DNA from: Parazoarcus communis
GTDB lineage: Bacteria > Pseudomonadota > Gammaproteobacteria > Burkholderiales > Rhodocyclaceae
Length of the DNA: 64,000 bases
Assembly: GCF_003111645.1 (NCBI RefSeq)
Contig: NZ_CP022187.1
Coordinates: 3,534,001 to 3,598,000 of the forward strand
Direction of reading: 5' to 3'
Part shown: one piece after another, positions 18,875 through 29,279 of the stretch
Layout: each line of letters starts with the position of its first letter
How positions within the stretch are numbered: the stretch's first letter is position 1
The notes under the pieces: generated by a model
Databases searched by the model: none
What the model was told of the DNA's origin: nothing
What the model saw: only the letters and a program-made list of their open reading frames with translations
Program-made: the position numbers and the translations under genes

Positions 18875-20167
18875 ATGGATCACCGGACTGTTCTCCGCAT
18901 CGCCCTGCCGGTGATGCTCTCCAACGCGTCTACGCCGCTGATCGGCGTTGTCGACACGGCCATCGTCGGGCGCATTCCCGATCCCGCCTATATCGCAGCA
19001 GTGGCGCTGGGCGCACTGGTGTTCACTTTTGTGTTCTGGGGCTTCGGCTTCCTGCGCATGGGCACCACGGGCCTGACTGCGCAGGCGCTAGGCAGCGGCG
19101 ATACCGAAGAGCTGGTGGCCGGGCTGGGGCGGGCCTTGCTGATCGCCGCGGTGGTCGGAGCTGCGCTGGTCGGCCTGCAGTGGCCGATACGCGAGATCGC
19201 CTTTGCGCTGCTCGAAGCCAGCGACAGGACCGAGGGCCTGGCGCGCAGCTATTTCGATATCCGCATCTGGGCCGCACCCGCCACCCTGGCCAACTATGCG
19301 CTGCTGGGCTGGTTCATCGGGCTGGGCCGCACCGACATCGGTCTGGTGCTGCAGCTGGTGCTGAACATCGTCAATATCGCGCTCGACGCCTTCTTCGTGC
19401 TCGGGCTGGGGCTCGACGTGCGCGGTGTGGCGCTCGGTACCCTGTTTGCCGAATACTTCGCCGCCTTGGTCGGGCTGGCGATCGCCGTGCGCTACATGCG
19501 CCGTCACGGCGCGCAGCTGCGTTTTGGCAATCTGCTGGTGACCGAGCGGCTGAAGCGCACGCTGGCGGTGAACCGCGACATCATGATCCGCTCGCTGGCG
19601 CTGATCTTCGTATTTGTCTGGTTCATGGCCCAGGGCGCACGCTATGGCGATGTCACGCTGGCTGCCAATGCAGTGCTGATGCAGTTCGTATCGATCAGCG
19701 CCTATTTTCTCGACGGGCTCGCCTTTGCTGCAGAGGCCCTGGTGGGGCGTGCGCTGGGTGCGCGCGACCGCGCCGGCTTCCGTGCGGCGGTCCGCGTCAG
19801 CACCCTGTGGGCGGTGTTCGTCGCCCTGCTGGTCAGTAGCGTCTACTTCGTTGCAGGGCCCTGGGTGGTGGATGCACTCACCACCGACCCGGAAACCCGT
19901 GCGGCGGCCCGCATCTATCTCCCGTGGGCGGCTCTCGCGCCGCTTGCGGGCGTACTGGCCTTCCAGCTCGACGGCATCTTCATCGGTGCCACGCGCAGCA
20001 TCGAGATGCGCAACGCCATGCTGTTCTCGACCGCGGTCTTCGTGCTGGCCTGGTGGCTGTTGCAGCCCTGGGGCAATCACGGCCTGTGGGCTGCGCTCTA
20101 TGTGAACTACGTGGCGCGCACGTTCTCGCTCGGCTGGTATTTCCCGGCGCTGGCGCGGCTCGACTGA
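18875..20167 (+). CDS. MATE family efflux transporter (DinF-like)
   Basis: A 430-residue inner-membrane protein with about twelve helices. The N-terminus RIALPVMLSNASTPLIGVVDTAIVGR is the DinF/MATE hallmark, and a second half-repeat is present (IMIRSLALIFVFVWF to AFAAEALVGRALGARDR). MATE proteins export cationic drugs or metabolites using proton or sodium gradients. The substrate cannot be told from sequence. It lies 84 bases after the cyclase gene and 67 before the phosphatase gene. Confidence 0.93.
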   Translation: MDHRTVLRIALPVMLSNASTPLIGVVDTAIVGRIPDPAYIAAVALGALVFTFVFWGFGFLRMGTTGLTAQALGSGDTEELVAGLGRALLIAAVVGAALVGLQWPIREIAFALLEASDRTEGLARSYFDIRIWAAPATLANYALLGWFIGLGRTDIGLVLQLVLNIVNIALDAFFVLGLGLDVRGVALGTLFAEYFAALVGLAIAVRYMRRHGAQLRFGNLLVTERLKRTLAVNRDIMIRSLALIFVFVWFMAQGARYGDVTLAANAVLMQFVSISAYFLDGLAFAAEALVGRALGARDRAGFRAAVRVSTLWAVFVALLVSSVYFVAGPWVVDALTTDPETRAAARIYLPWAALAPLAGVLAFQLDGIFIGATRSIEMRNAMLFSTAVFVLAWWLLQPWGNHGLWAALYVNYVARTFSLGWYFPALARLD

Positions 20168-20234
20168 GGCGTGCGGGCAGGGCCCGCAGCCGTGGTGTTC
20201 GGGTGTGGCCTGCTGCAGGCGATAGAATGAGGCC

Positions 20235-21512
20235 ATGACACATGCCGCTCCTGCCTTTTCGCTCGACCATGCCGGCCTGCTCGGCGCCCTTGCCGCCCAC
20301 GACAGGCTGCTCATCATCCAGGACCTGGACGGTGTCTGCATGGGCCTTGTTCGCGACCCGCTGACCCGCAGCATCGAGTCCCGCTACGTCGAAGCGGCGC
20401 GCAGGCTCGCGGGGCAGTTCTACGTGCTCACCAATGGCGAACACGTCGGTCGCCGCGGCGTGAATGACATCGTCGACAAGGCGCTCGATGTGCCTGCCGA
20501 TGCGCAGGATCACGGCCTCTATCTGCCTGGACTGGCCGCTGGTGGCGTGCAGTTTCAGGACCGTTACGGGGCGGTGTCGCACCCCGGCGTGAGTGACGAT
20601 GAGCTGGCCTTCCTGCAGGCCGTGCCCGCGCGGGCAGAGCGCTTTCTGCGCGAACTGCTGGCGACGGCGCCGTTCGGGCTCGATGCGGGCGAGATTGACG
20701 ACGCAGTGGCGTCGACCGTGCTCGACAACATCGCTTCGCCCACCATCAACATCAACCAGCTCTACCACCGCTTCGGCGCACAGCCCGCGCGCTACCGCCA
20801 GCTGCAGCAGGCAGTGGAAGCGTTCATGGACGGGCTGCAAAGCGAGGCGGCGAGTGCCGGGCTCGAGCAGGCCTTCTTCGTGCACCTCGCGCCCAATCTC
20901 GGCACGGATGCGCAGGGCCGCGAGCGCATCAGGCATGGCGACGCCAGCAGCGCCGGCACCACCGATTTCCAGTTCATGATCCGGGGGGCGGTCAAGGAGG
21001 TCGGCGTGCTGGTGATACTCAATCAGTACTACTTCGAGCACACCGGTCACTATCCGCTGGGCGAGCACTTCAACGCCCGCCAGGCTCCGCGCGATCACGG
21101 CGAACTGCTGCAACTTGCGCGCACGCACTTCGATCCCGCGCACATGCCGCTCATCGTGGGGGTCGGCGATACGGTCACGTCCAGTACGCAGACGGTGGAC
21201 GGGCAGCGCCTCCAGTTGCGTGGCGGCAGCGATCGCGGCTTTCTCACGCTGGTACAGGCGCTGGGCGAAACCTTCGGCGCCGGCAGCACCGTGATCTATA
21301 TCGACAGCAGCGGTGGCGAGGTGCGTCGTCCCGGACTGGACGCGAGCCATCTGCAGCTGCATGCCGCGGACCCGGCGCTCGAACCCTGGCCCGCGCTGGA
21401 GGGCATCACCGACCCCGCTGACCCGCTGCGGCTCGATTTTGTGTTCTGTGGCGGTCACGCGCAGTACGTGCCCTTCTTCTGCGCCCTCGCCGAGCGTCGC
21501 GCACCACGCTGA
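20235..21512 (+). CDS. stpA: Glucosylglycerol 3-phosphatase family protein
   Basis: A 425-residue protein of the StpA/GgpP family, which removes phosphate from glucosylglycerol 3-phosphate to give the compatible solute glucosylglycerol in cyanobacteria. Visible hallmarks are LLIIQDLDGVCMGLVRDPLTR (part, with DxDG), FYVLTNGEHVGRRGVN, TTDFQFMIRGAVKEVGVLV in part and IVGVGDTVTSS. The length fits the family. The synthase gene (ggpS) is not in the window. A GATAGAAT with GAGG precedes the ATG. Family assignment is from remembered sequence pattern; activity in this host is inference. Confidence 0.82.
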   Translation: MTHAAPAFSLDHAGLLGALAAHDRLLIIQDLDGVCMGLVRDPLTRSIESRYVEAARRLAGQFYVLTNGEHVGRRGVNDIVDKALDVPADAQDHGLYLPGLAAGGVQFQDRYGAVSHPGVSDDELAFLQAVPARAERFLRELLATAPFGLDAGEIDDAVASTVLDNIASPTININQLYHRFGAQPARYRQLQQAVEAFMDGLQSEAASAGLEQAFFVHLAPNLGTDAQGRERIRHGDASSAGTTDFQFMIRGAVKEVGVLVILNQYYFEHTGHYPLGEHFNARQAPRDHGELLQLARTHFDPAHMPLIVGVGDTVTSSTQTVDGQRLQLRGGSDRGFLTLVQALGETFGAGSTVIYIDSSGGEVRRPGLDASHLQLHAADPALEPWPALEGITDPADPLRLDFVFCGGHAQYVPFFCALAERRAPR

Positions 21513-21536
21513 CCGCGGCGTGCGAGTGTTGCTGGC

Positions 21537-21869
21537 TTACGCCGCTGACGACGCTGTGCTGGCGTGCGTTTCGATCTCCACGATTCCGTCGACCACGCGC
21601 AGCGGGATCTTCGGCAGGCTGCATTCCTCGCCCCGCACGCAGCTGCCGTCGCGCCCGTCGAACACCCACTCATGGACGGGACAGGTGAGGTAGCGGCCGT
21701 TGAACTCGCCACGGTAGAGCGGAACGTTCTGATGCGGGCAGAGCCCGTTGAAGGCCTGCAGCTCGCCGCCTTCCGGCCACAGCAGGATGACTTCGCGTCC
21801 TTCAACGGTGTAGGGCGCCGCATCGCCTTCCATCAGGCTGCTCAGCCTGCACACCGGGGTGTAAGGCAT
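21537..21869 (-). CDS. Rieske [2Fe-2S] ferredoxin-like protein
   Basis: A 110-residue soluble protein. CPHQNVPL and CPVHEWVF give the C-x-H ... C-x2-H ligand set of a Rieske cluster, in the spacing of dioxygenase ferredoxins and nitrite-reductase small subunits. It has no signal or membrane anchor. Its partner oxygenase or reductase is not nearby, so the electron acceptor is unknown. It is convergent with the phosphatase gene. Confidence 0.85.
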   Translation of the reverse strand: MPYTPVCRLSSLMEGDAAPYTVEGREVILLWPEGGELQAFNGLCPHQNVPLYRGEFNGRYLTCPVHEWVFDGRDGSCVRGEECSLPKIPLRVVDGIVEIETHASTASSAA

Positions 21870-21971
21870 GTTTCGATCTCCGTCGGGTTTGAGACAGGAA
21901 GGCGGGAGTTTGCCCTCGACCTCACGCGACGAGCAATTCTGGGGCCTGTTCCGTGATTGAGGCGCGTTCGA

Positions 21972-22394
21972 CTACTCGTCGACATGACGTTCCAGATCGC
22001 CTGCGCGGCGTTCCCGCAGCCGCCACGCCTCCGCCAGTTTCACGATCTGCGCGCGCAGCACGTCGCCCATCCCGGTGTCGGCGCTGTGACTGAGCGCTTC
22101 CAGGCTGCGCGCAATCCGGCGTGCATCGGCGTGCGGCGTGGCAATCGCCTGGCGCGAAAGCAGGGCGAGCAGTCCGGCAAGCGCGGGCTGATGCTCGATG
22201 CTGCCGCCACCGCAGGCGGCGGTGCCCCCCGGGCTGTCGAGCAGGGCGCCAAGTTGCTCAAGTGCCTTGCGGCCGCTGGCCGCCGAGCGCGGACTGCCGG
22301 TGGCGAGGTGGTGAGCGATGCTGTTGCGCAAGGCCTCGATGAGCGCGTCGAGCTCGTGGGGCGAGGATGCGGTGTGGTCGTGGGTGATGGGCAT
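21972..22394 (-). CDS. Unrecognised 140-residue cytoplasmic protein
   Basis: I do not recognise this protein. It starts MPITHDHTASS, is rich in Ala, Leu and Arg, looks largely helical (ELDALIEALRNSIAHHL, ALAGLLALLSRQAI, LRAQIVKLAEAWRLRERR) and has no signal peptide or membrane helix. The ATG at 22394 is preceded by a strong AAGGAGG 11 bases upstream, which favours it over in-frame ATGs at 22421 and beyond. It diverges from the interrupted gene at 22529. Confidence 0.55.
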   Translation of the reverse strand: MPITHDHTASSPHELDALIEALRNSIAHHLATGSPRSAASGRKALEQLGALLDSPGGTAACGGGSIEHQPALAGLLALLSRQAIATPHADARRIARSLEALSHSADTGMGDVLRAQIVKLAEAWRLRERRAGDLERHVDE

Positions 22395-22528
22395 GTTGCG
22401 GGTGTCCTCCTTCATGTGCATGGTGGCGCTTCGGCCATTCGGGCAGCGCAGCGCTGCAGTTGGCACCATCCGTGCTTATTCGATTCCCGATCTGAATCAC
22501 GCAAACGTATCGCAGCGAAGGAGCAAGC

Positions 22529-23074
22529 ATGCTGTCAGTGGAAGAAGCGCGGGCGCGTCTGAAGACCAGACCCCTGCCGGCCAATCCGTGGGTGTTCGCA
22601 AGCGATGAGGCAATCATCATCAAGGCGGACTACACCGACACCATCGAGCGCATGCTGCGCTGGGTGCCAAGAACCCGATAGAGCCCGCGCCAACGGTGCT
22701 GGATCGTGCCCCTGTCCGGGCTGGAACTGGTGCGCTCCGTGTTGCCCGAACTGAGCCGGCTCGCCGAAGCCATGCAGGAGACACCCGTAGCACCCGAGTC
22801 GGCACCCACCGCGGGCAATGTCGATGGCGACGACGCCGAGGCCAGGACGTGGTTCCGTGACAGCGCACGCTTGCTGTATGGCAGCGACTGGCAGCGTGAA
22901 ACCGCACGCGCCCTTGGTCGCGATGAAGCTGCGCTTGCGTGCTGGCTGGTCGGTGAGGGCGTCATGGAAGACTCGCCGGCAATCCTGCTGAACGAAATGC
23001 TCGCGCTGATGCGCCGGCGCAGTGTCGATATCAGCGCCGCGGCCGATGTGCTGGCGCAGCGCATCGCGTCATGA
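22529..23074 (+). pseudogene. Small HARP-like protein gene interrupted by an in-frame TAG
   Basis: A strong start (GAAGGAG before ATG at 22529) opens 50 codons (MLSVEEARARL to RWVPRTR) to a TAG at 22679. The same frame then stays open to 23074. Reading through TAG gives a 181-residue protein. The join, RWVPRTR-stop-SPRQRCWIVPLS, matches the R-W-P-x-x-R-x-W-x-V-P spacing of HARP-type DNA-binding modules, where a Trp is expected at the stop, so TGG to TAG is the simple explanation. The distal part has an HTH-like DWQRETARALGRDEAAL. A restart at GTG 22706 has no good ribosome site. Function unknown. Confidence 0.6.
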
Positions 23075-23103
23075 ACACCTGCGTCCGCAAGCGTCCGGTG
23101 ACA

Positions 23104-23586
23104 TCAGAGCGTGCGCACCTGGTCGGCGTTTGCGGCGAAGGCAAAGTGATCGGCGCGATCGAAGACCTCGGTGGGGACATCGTAGACAAACTGGTTCTCG
23201 AACCAGGCGCTGGCGTAGGGCATGAACACCGTGTTTGCCGGCAGTTCAGTCAGCGTATCGCCGCCGCCCAGCAGTGCCGAGCCAAAGCCGCTGTTGCCTG
23301 CGAGCGGTACATTGTCGTCACCGAAGACCTCGAACTGAACAAAGATCTTGGCCGCTTCGACACCGCCCTCGGATGTCTTGATGCCGGTGACGCGGATGTT
23401 CTGGAAACGGCGCCCGACCGTGCCGTCATCGAGGAACTGGAAGAACTCCTGGAGTTTGCCTTTCTTGACCACGGTGCTTTCCAGAACGGGCACACCCAGT
23501 TGCGTCATGCTCAAGCCTTTGGGTTTGGCGTCCTTCAATTCGATCTGTGTCGTCTTCTCAGCCAATGCGGGCACGATGTTCTCCAT
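23104..23586 (-). CDS. Unrecognised 160-residue protein
   Basis: I do not recognise this protein. It begins MENIVPALAEKTTQIELK, lacks a signal peptide and looks rich in beta strands (FQNIRVTGIKTSEGG, AAKIFVQFEVFGDD), with a Gly-rich turn GFGSALLGGGD. A TTG at 23625 would extend it by 13 residues, but the ATG at 23586 is preferred. It is convergent with the interrupted gene, ending 29 bases from it. Confidence 0.5.
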   Translation of the reverse strand: MENIVPALAEKTTQIELKDAKPKGLSMTQLGVPVLESTVVKKGKLQEFFQFLDDGTVGRRFQNIRVTGIKTSEGGVEAAKIFVQFEVFGDDNVPLAGNSGFGSALLGGGDTLTELPANTVFMPYASAWFENQFVYDVPTEVFDRADHFAFAANADQVRTL

Positions 23587-23734
23587 GGTTTGGTTGTCGA
23601 CAAAGGTGCGACAAAAGCGCGACAAAAAGACCGCCTTGCGCGCTGCATGGAGCCGATAAGCAGGTTCGATGCCAATCCGCTGCGCCCTCCGACCCTGACC
23701 GGGTGGCGCGCTCCATCACCCATTTCCCGGAAAC

Positions 23735-24070
23735 ATGTTCAACATGAAACAGCCCCCACTCCTGCAACGCCTGAGAGCGAAGAAACGCAGTCAGGCGATG
23801 ATCGTCGGCCTCACCTGGTACACAGAAGAAACCTGGGCACAGGTCAAGGCATGCGCCACCGACCCCGAGTGCTTCGAAGACTCGTTTGAAAAATGGAAGG
23901 CGATGGCGGTCAGGGCGCGCAGGGAATTTCAGCGCGCGGGCGTGCGGGCCATCGAGTGCCAGATTGTTCCCGATGAGTTGTCAGCCTGGTGTGTGCTGAA
24001 CGGGCAGCAGAACAACGCGACGTCGAGGGGCGAGTACGTATCGGAAAAGCTGAGCGCGAGCGTTGGATAG
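23735..24070 (+). CDS. Unrecognised 111-residue protein
   Basis: I do not recognise this protein. It begins MFNMKQPPLLQRLRAKKRSQAM and has LTWYTEETWAQVKACATDPECFEDSFEKW followed by a basic helix (AMAVRARREFQRAGVRAIE). Trp and acidic residues are frequent and there is no signal peptide. ATGs at 23735 and 23744 are both possible. It converges on the panE-like gene with 22 bases between the stops. Confidence 0.55.
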   Translation: MFNMKQPPLLQRLRAKKRSQAMIVGLTWYTEETWAQVKACATDPECFEDSFEKWKAMAVRARREFQRAGVRAIECQIVPDELSAWCVLNGQQNNATSRGEYVSEKLSASVG

Positions 24071-24092
24071 ATCGGGCGGGGCCGCCCCGCGC

Positions 24093-25067
24093 CTAGCGCA
24101 GGCCGCGGCTCTGTGCGAACACCCTCACTAGGCCGAGCAGGGCCGAAATGTTGGGGACGGCAATGCCGGCCTTGCCCGCAATCTCGTGCACCACGCTCAG
24201 CAACGCGTCGATTTCAAGCCTGCGTCCGGCTTCGACGTCCTGCAGCATCGACGTCTTCATGGCGCCCATGGAGCGCGTGATGTCGTTGCGTGCTGCCGGC
24301 GCCTGGCCAACCGGGCAGCCGATGTACTCCCCGATGCTCGCGGCCTCTTCCATGATGCTGACGCAAAAGGCATTTACCAGCGGATCGTCGAGCAGGCGGT
24401 CCGAGGTGGCGCCGGTGAGTGCCGAGATTGGATTCATGGTCATGTTGCCCCAGAGCTTGAACCAGATCTCGCGCTGAATGTGTTCGCTCAGGGTGATGTC
24501 GAGCCCCGCGTCGGCGAGCGTTGCCGCCACCGCCCGGGTTGCGTCGGAGGGGGCTCCAAAGGGCTCGCCGATGATCAGGCCGTTTCCCATTTTCTGGATG
24601 CTGACACCGGGTTCGGCAGTGCTGCAGGCAATGTGCACGACACAGCCGATGATCTGCGCCGAAGGGATCTTCGAACGCAGCGCGTTTTCCGGGTCGACGC
24701 TGCTGAGCACCGCGCCCTCGAGCGGCCCCGGAAGCCCGTCGAAAAACCACCAGGGCACGCCGTTCATCGCGGTCATGACCTTCGTTTCGGGGCCGATCAG
24801 GGGTGCAATGCCTGCAGCGACTGCTGCCATCGCCGGCTCCTTCACGGCCACGATCACCAGATCCTGCGGGCCGAGTTCGGCCGGGTCCGCCACCGCACGC
24901 ACCGGGTAGTGAGTGCGCTTGCCGTCGGCCTCAAGCCCCAGTCCATTGTGCTGGAGCGCGTCGAAGGTGGCACTGCGCGCGACGACCGACAGTGCGCGTC
25001 CGCTGGCGGCAATGTGCGCGCCAATCACCCCCCCCACGGCTCCCGCGCCATACAGGCAGATTCTCAT
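24093..25067 (-). CDS. panE: 2-dehydropantoate 2-reductase family protein (ApbA/PanE)
   Basis: A 324-residue NADPH-dependent reductase. The N-terminal Rossmann fold starts at once with ICLYGAGAVGGVIGAHIAASG; QDLVIVAVKEPAM and TAMNGVPWWFF follow, and the C-terminal domain has the catalytic-region KLWGNMTMNPISALTG. PanE makes pantoate for coenzyme A, but many genomes have several paralogues acting on other 2-keto acids. The isolated position and the PWWFF insert typical of a sub-group make a non-pantothenate role possible. Confidence 0.82.
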   Translation of the reverse strand: MRICLYGAGAVGGVIGAHIAASGRALSVVARSATFDALQHNGLGLEADGKRTHYPVRAVADPAELGPQDLVIVAVKEPAMAAVAAGIAPLIGPETKVMTAMNGVPWWFFDGLPGPLEGAVLSSVDPENALRSKIPSAQIIGCVVHIACSTAEPGVSIQKMGNGLIIGEPFGAPSDATRAVAATLADAGLDITLSEHIQREIWFKLWGNMTMNPISALTGATSDRLLDDPLVNAFCVSIMEEAASIGEYIGCPVGQAPAARNDITRSMGAMKTSMLQDVEAGRRLEIDALLSVVHEIAGKAGIAVPNISALLGLVRVFAQSRGLR

Positions 25068-25237
25068 GTGTGCTCCCGATCAGCATGTGCGATTGATGTC
25101 CACAGTTTGGCGGTGGACGGCCGTGCCTGACAACATCAGAAGGGATTCTGCTGCCCGGTGGCGTGATTCGACCTTGCCCCTGCTTGCACCGGGTGGCGTG
25201 CGACGTAGAATCGCTGTTTTAGCTATCAGGATATGCG

Positions 25238-26122
25238 ATGGGCCAATTCCAGAAAGGCATTCTCGCCCCGCTGCCCGCACAGGCTCGTCATCTTTTCTTC
25301 GCCATCGAATCGATCGAAGCACTGCCTTCCGCGCTCGATGCGCTGGCGGGGCTGGTGGATGGCGAGTCGACGGTGGCAGGTTTTGGCGAGTCGGTGCGTC
25401 ATGCGCTGTCGGGTTCGCTGGACGGGCTGCGGGTGTTCCCGCCGATCTCGGGCGTCGGTGTCGACGTACCTTCGACCCAGCATGCCCTGTGGTGCTGGCT
25501 GCGCGGCGAGGATCGCGGCGAACTGCTGCACCGGGCACGCGCGATCGAGGCCGCAGTGGCGCCGGCGCTGGTGCTGGTGCAGGCGACCGACACCTTCTGC
25601 TATGACAACGGTCGCGACCTGACCGGCTACGAAGACGGCACCGAGAACCCCGAAGGCGACGACGCGCTGGCCGCGGCTTTTGTCGCAGAGGGCGCCGGAC
25701 CGGGTGCGGCAGGTGGCAGCTATGTCGCGGTTCAGCACTGGCGGCACGCGCTCGACACCTTCGCCGCCATGCCGGCGGCGGAGCAGGACAATGTCATCGG
25801 GCGGCGCAGGAGCGACAACGAGGAACTCGACGATGCGCCGGCGTCCGCGCACGTGAAGCGTACGGCGCAGGAGAGCTTCGAGCCCGAAGCCTTCGTGCTG
25901 CGGCGCTCGATGCCGTGGGTGGAAGGGCGTGAGGCGGGGCTGCTGTTCGTTGCCTTCGGCCATTCGCTCGACGCCTTTGAGGCGCAGTTGCGACGCATGG
26001 CGGGGCTGGACGATGGCATCACCGATGCGCTGTTCCGTTTCAGCCAGCCGACGACGGGCGGCTATTACTGGTGCCCGCCGATGTGCGACGGGCAGATGGA
26101 TTTTCGGGTGATGACGGGCTGA
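25238..26122 (+). CDS. Dye-decolorizing (Dyp-type) haem peroxidase
   Basis: A 294-residue haem peroxidase of the bacterial B-type. The hallmark GxxDG sits in GYEDGTENP (distal Asp), the proximal His region is ASAHVKRTAQESF and the distal Arg block is LFVAFGHSLDAFEAQLRRM. It has no Tat or Sec signal, so it is cytoplasmic or loaded in an encapsulin shell; no encapsulin gene is nearby. It oxidises phenolics or porphyrinogens using hydrogen peroxide. It converges with katG, placing two peroxidase genes tail to tail. Confidence 0.92.
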   Translation: MGQFQKGILAPLPAQARHLFFAIESIEALPSALDALAGLVDGESTVAGFGESVRHALSGSLDGLRVFPPISGVGVDVPSTQHALWCWLRGEDRGELLHRARAIEAAVAPALVLVQATDTFCYDNGRDLTGYEDGTENPEGDDALAAAFVAEGAGPGAAGGSYVAVQHWRHALDTFAAMPAAEQDNVIGRRRSDNEELDDAPASAHVKRTAQESFEPEAFVLRRSMPWVEGREAGLLFVAFGHSLDAFEAQLRRMAGLDDGITDALFRFSQPTTGGYYWCPPMCDGQMDFRVMTG

Positions 26123-26124
26123 GA

Positions 26125-26162
26125 CGAACTCGGCGCAAGCCCGTGGGCCTGCGCCGAACTCG
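26125..26162. terminator. Hairpin between dyp and katG
   Basis: CGAACTCGGCGCA (26125-26137) pairs with TGCGCCGAACTCG (26150-26162) with two mismatches, and inner GCCC/GGGC adds to the stem. It lies between two converging stops. There is no T-run, so termination strength is uncertain. Confidence 0.5.
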
Positions 26163-26172
26163 CTCCTGGACC

Positions 26173-28461
<2,289 letters not shown>

Positions 28462-28571
28462 CTATCGAATTAAATTCATTGGAGTCTTAGGGAAAATGTA
28501 TCGATGATGGCCAAGTTAAAAAGATTTTCCCTATCGCGAGCTCGTTCCGCACAAGCGCTGCGAGCCGCGCT

Positions 28572-29279
28572 TTACGTGTTGTGCCCGTTTTCTCTGGCAC
28601 GGCGGGTGTCGGCGTATTGCCGGGCGCTGTCAACCAGTGCCTTAAACAGTGCTCGGTGGGTGACCATGGGTAGCAGAAACTCCGGGTGCCATTGCACGCC
28701 CAGCAGAAAACCATAGTCAGGGTCTTCGATGGCCTGCACGATGCCGTCGAGGTCGCGCCCGGATATACGGAGTCCTTCGCCGGCGCGATCAATGGCCTGG
28801 TTGTGCAGGCTGTTGATGCGCTGCGTACCATCCCCGACCAGGCGCGCAAGCATTGAGCCGGACTCGACGTGCAGCCGCTTGAGCGGCAGCACCGTCCAGC
28901 GGTTCGAGGTGCGACGGCGGCGCGAACGCAGTTCCTGGAAGAGGCTGCCGCCGCGGAATACGTTGAGGAGTTGCGCGCCGCGGCAGATGCCGAGGATCGG
29001 CAGCCGGCGCGCCAGCGACAGCTCGATGACGTGCATCTCGAGGGCGTCGCGCTCAGTGTCGTGGAGGGGTTCGACCTCGGGTTCGGCGGCATAGAGGGCA
29101 GGATTGACATCATGGCCGCCCGTGATCACGACGCCGTCGTAATGATGCTGCAGCGATCTGTCACTCGGGCGGATGTGCACAGGTTTTCCGCCGTACCATC
29201 GCACGGCACCGGCAACGAGCGCCCGCGGCCCCGCAGCGCCCTTCTCGGGGCCGGTGATGGCAATCAGTGGGCGAGCCAC
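28572..29279 (-). CDS. Class I glutamine amidotransferase-like hydrolase (peptidase C26)
   Basis: A 235-residue cytoplasmic protein. RPLIAITGPEKG starts the fold; the nucleophile Cys is in LGICRGAQLLNV, and His-x-Glu is in GVQWHPEF. This is the PuuD/gamma-glutamyl-GABA hydrolase type, which cleaves gamma-glutamyl amides. I placed the start at GTG 29279, where homology begins; it overlaps the amidoligase stop by 16 bases, indicating coupling. It is the third gene of the cyclotransferase-amidoligase-amidotransferase set, so it probably cleaves or supplies the amide made there. Confidence 0.82.
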   Translation of the reverse strand: MARPLIAITGPEKGAAGPRALVAGAVRWYGGKPVHIRPSDRSLQHHYDGVVITGGHDVNPALYAAEPEVEPLHDTERDALEMHVIELSLARRLPILGICRGAQLLNVFRGGSLFQELRSRRRRTSNRWTVLPLKRLHVESGSMLARLVGDGTQRINSLHNQAIDRAGEGLRISGRDLDGIVQAIEDPDYGFLLGVQWHPEFLLPMVTHRALFKALVDSARQYADTRRARENGHNT

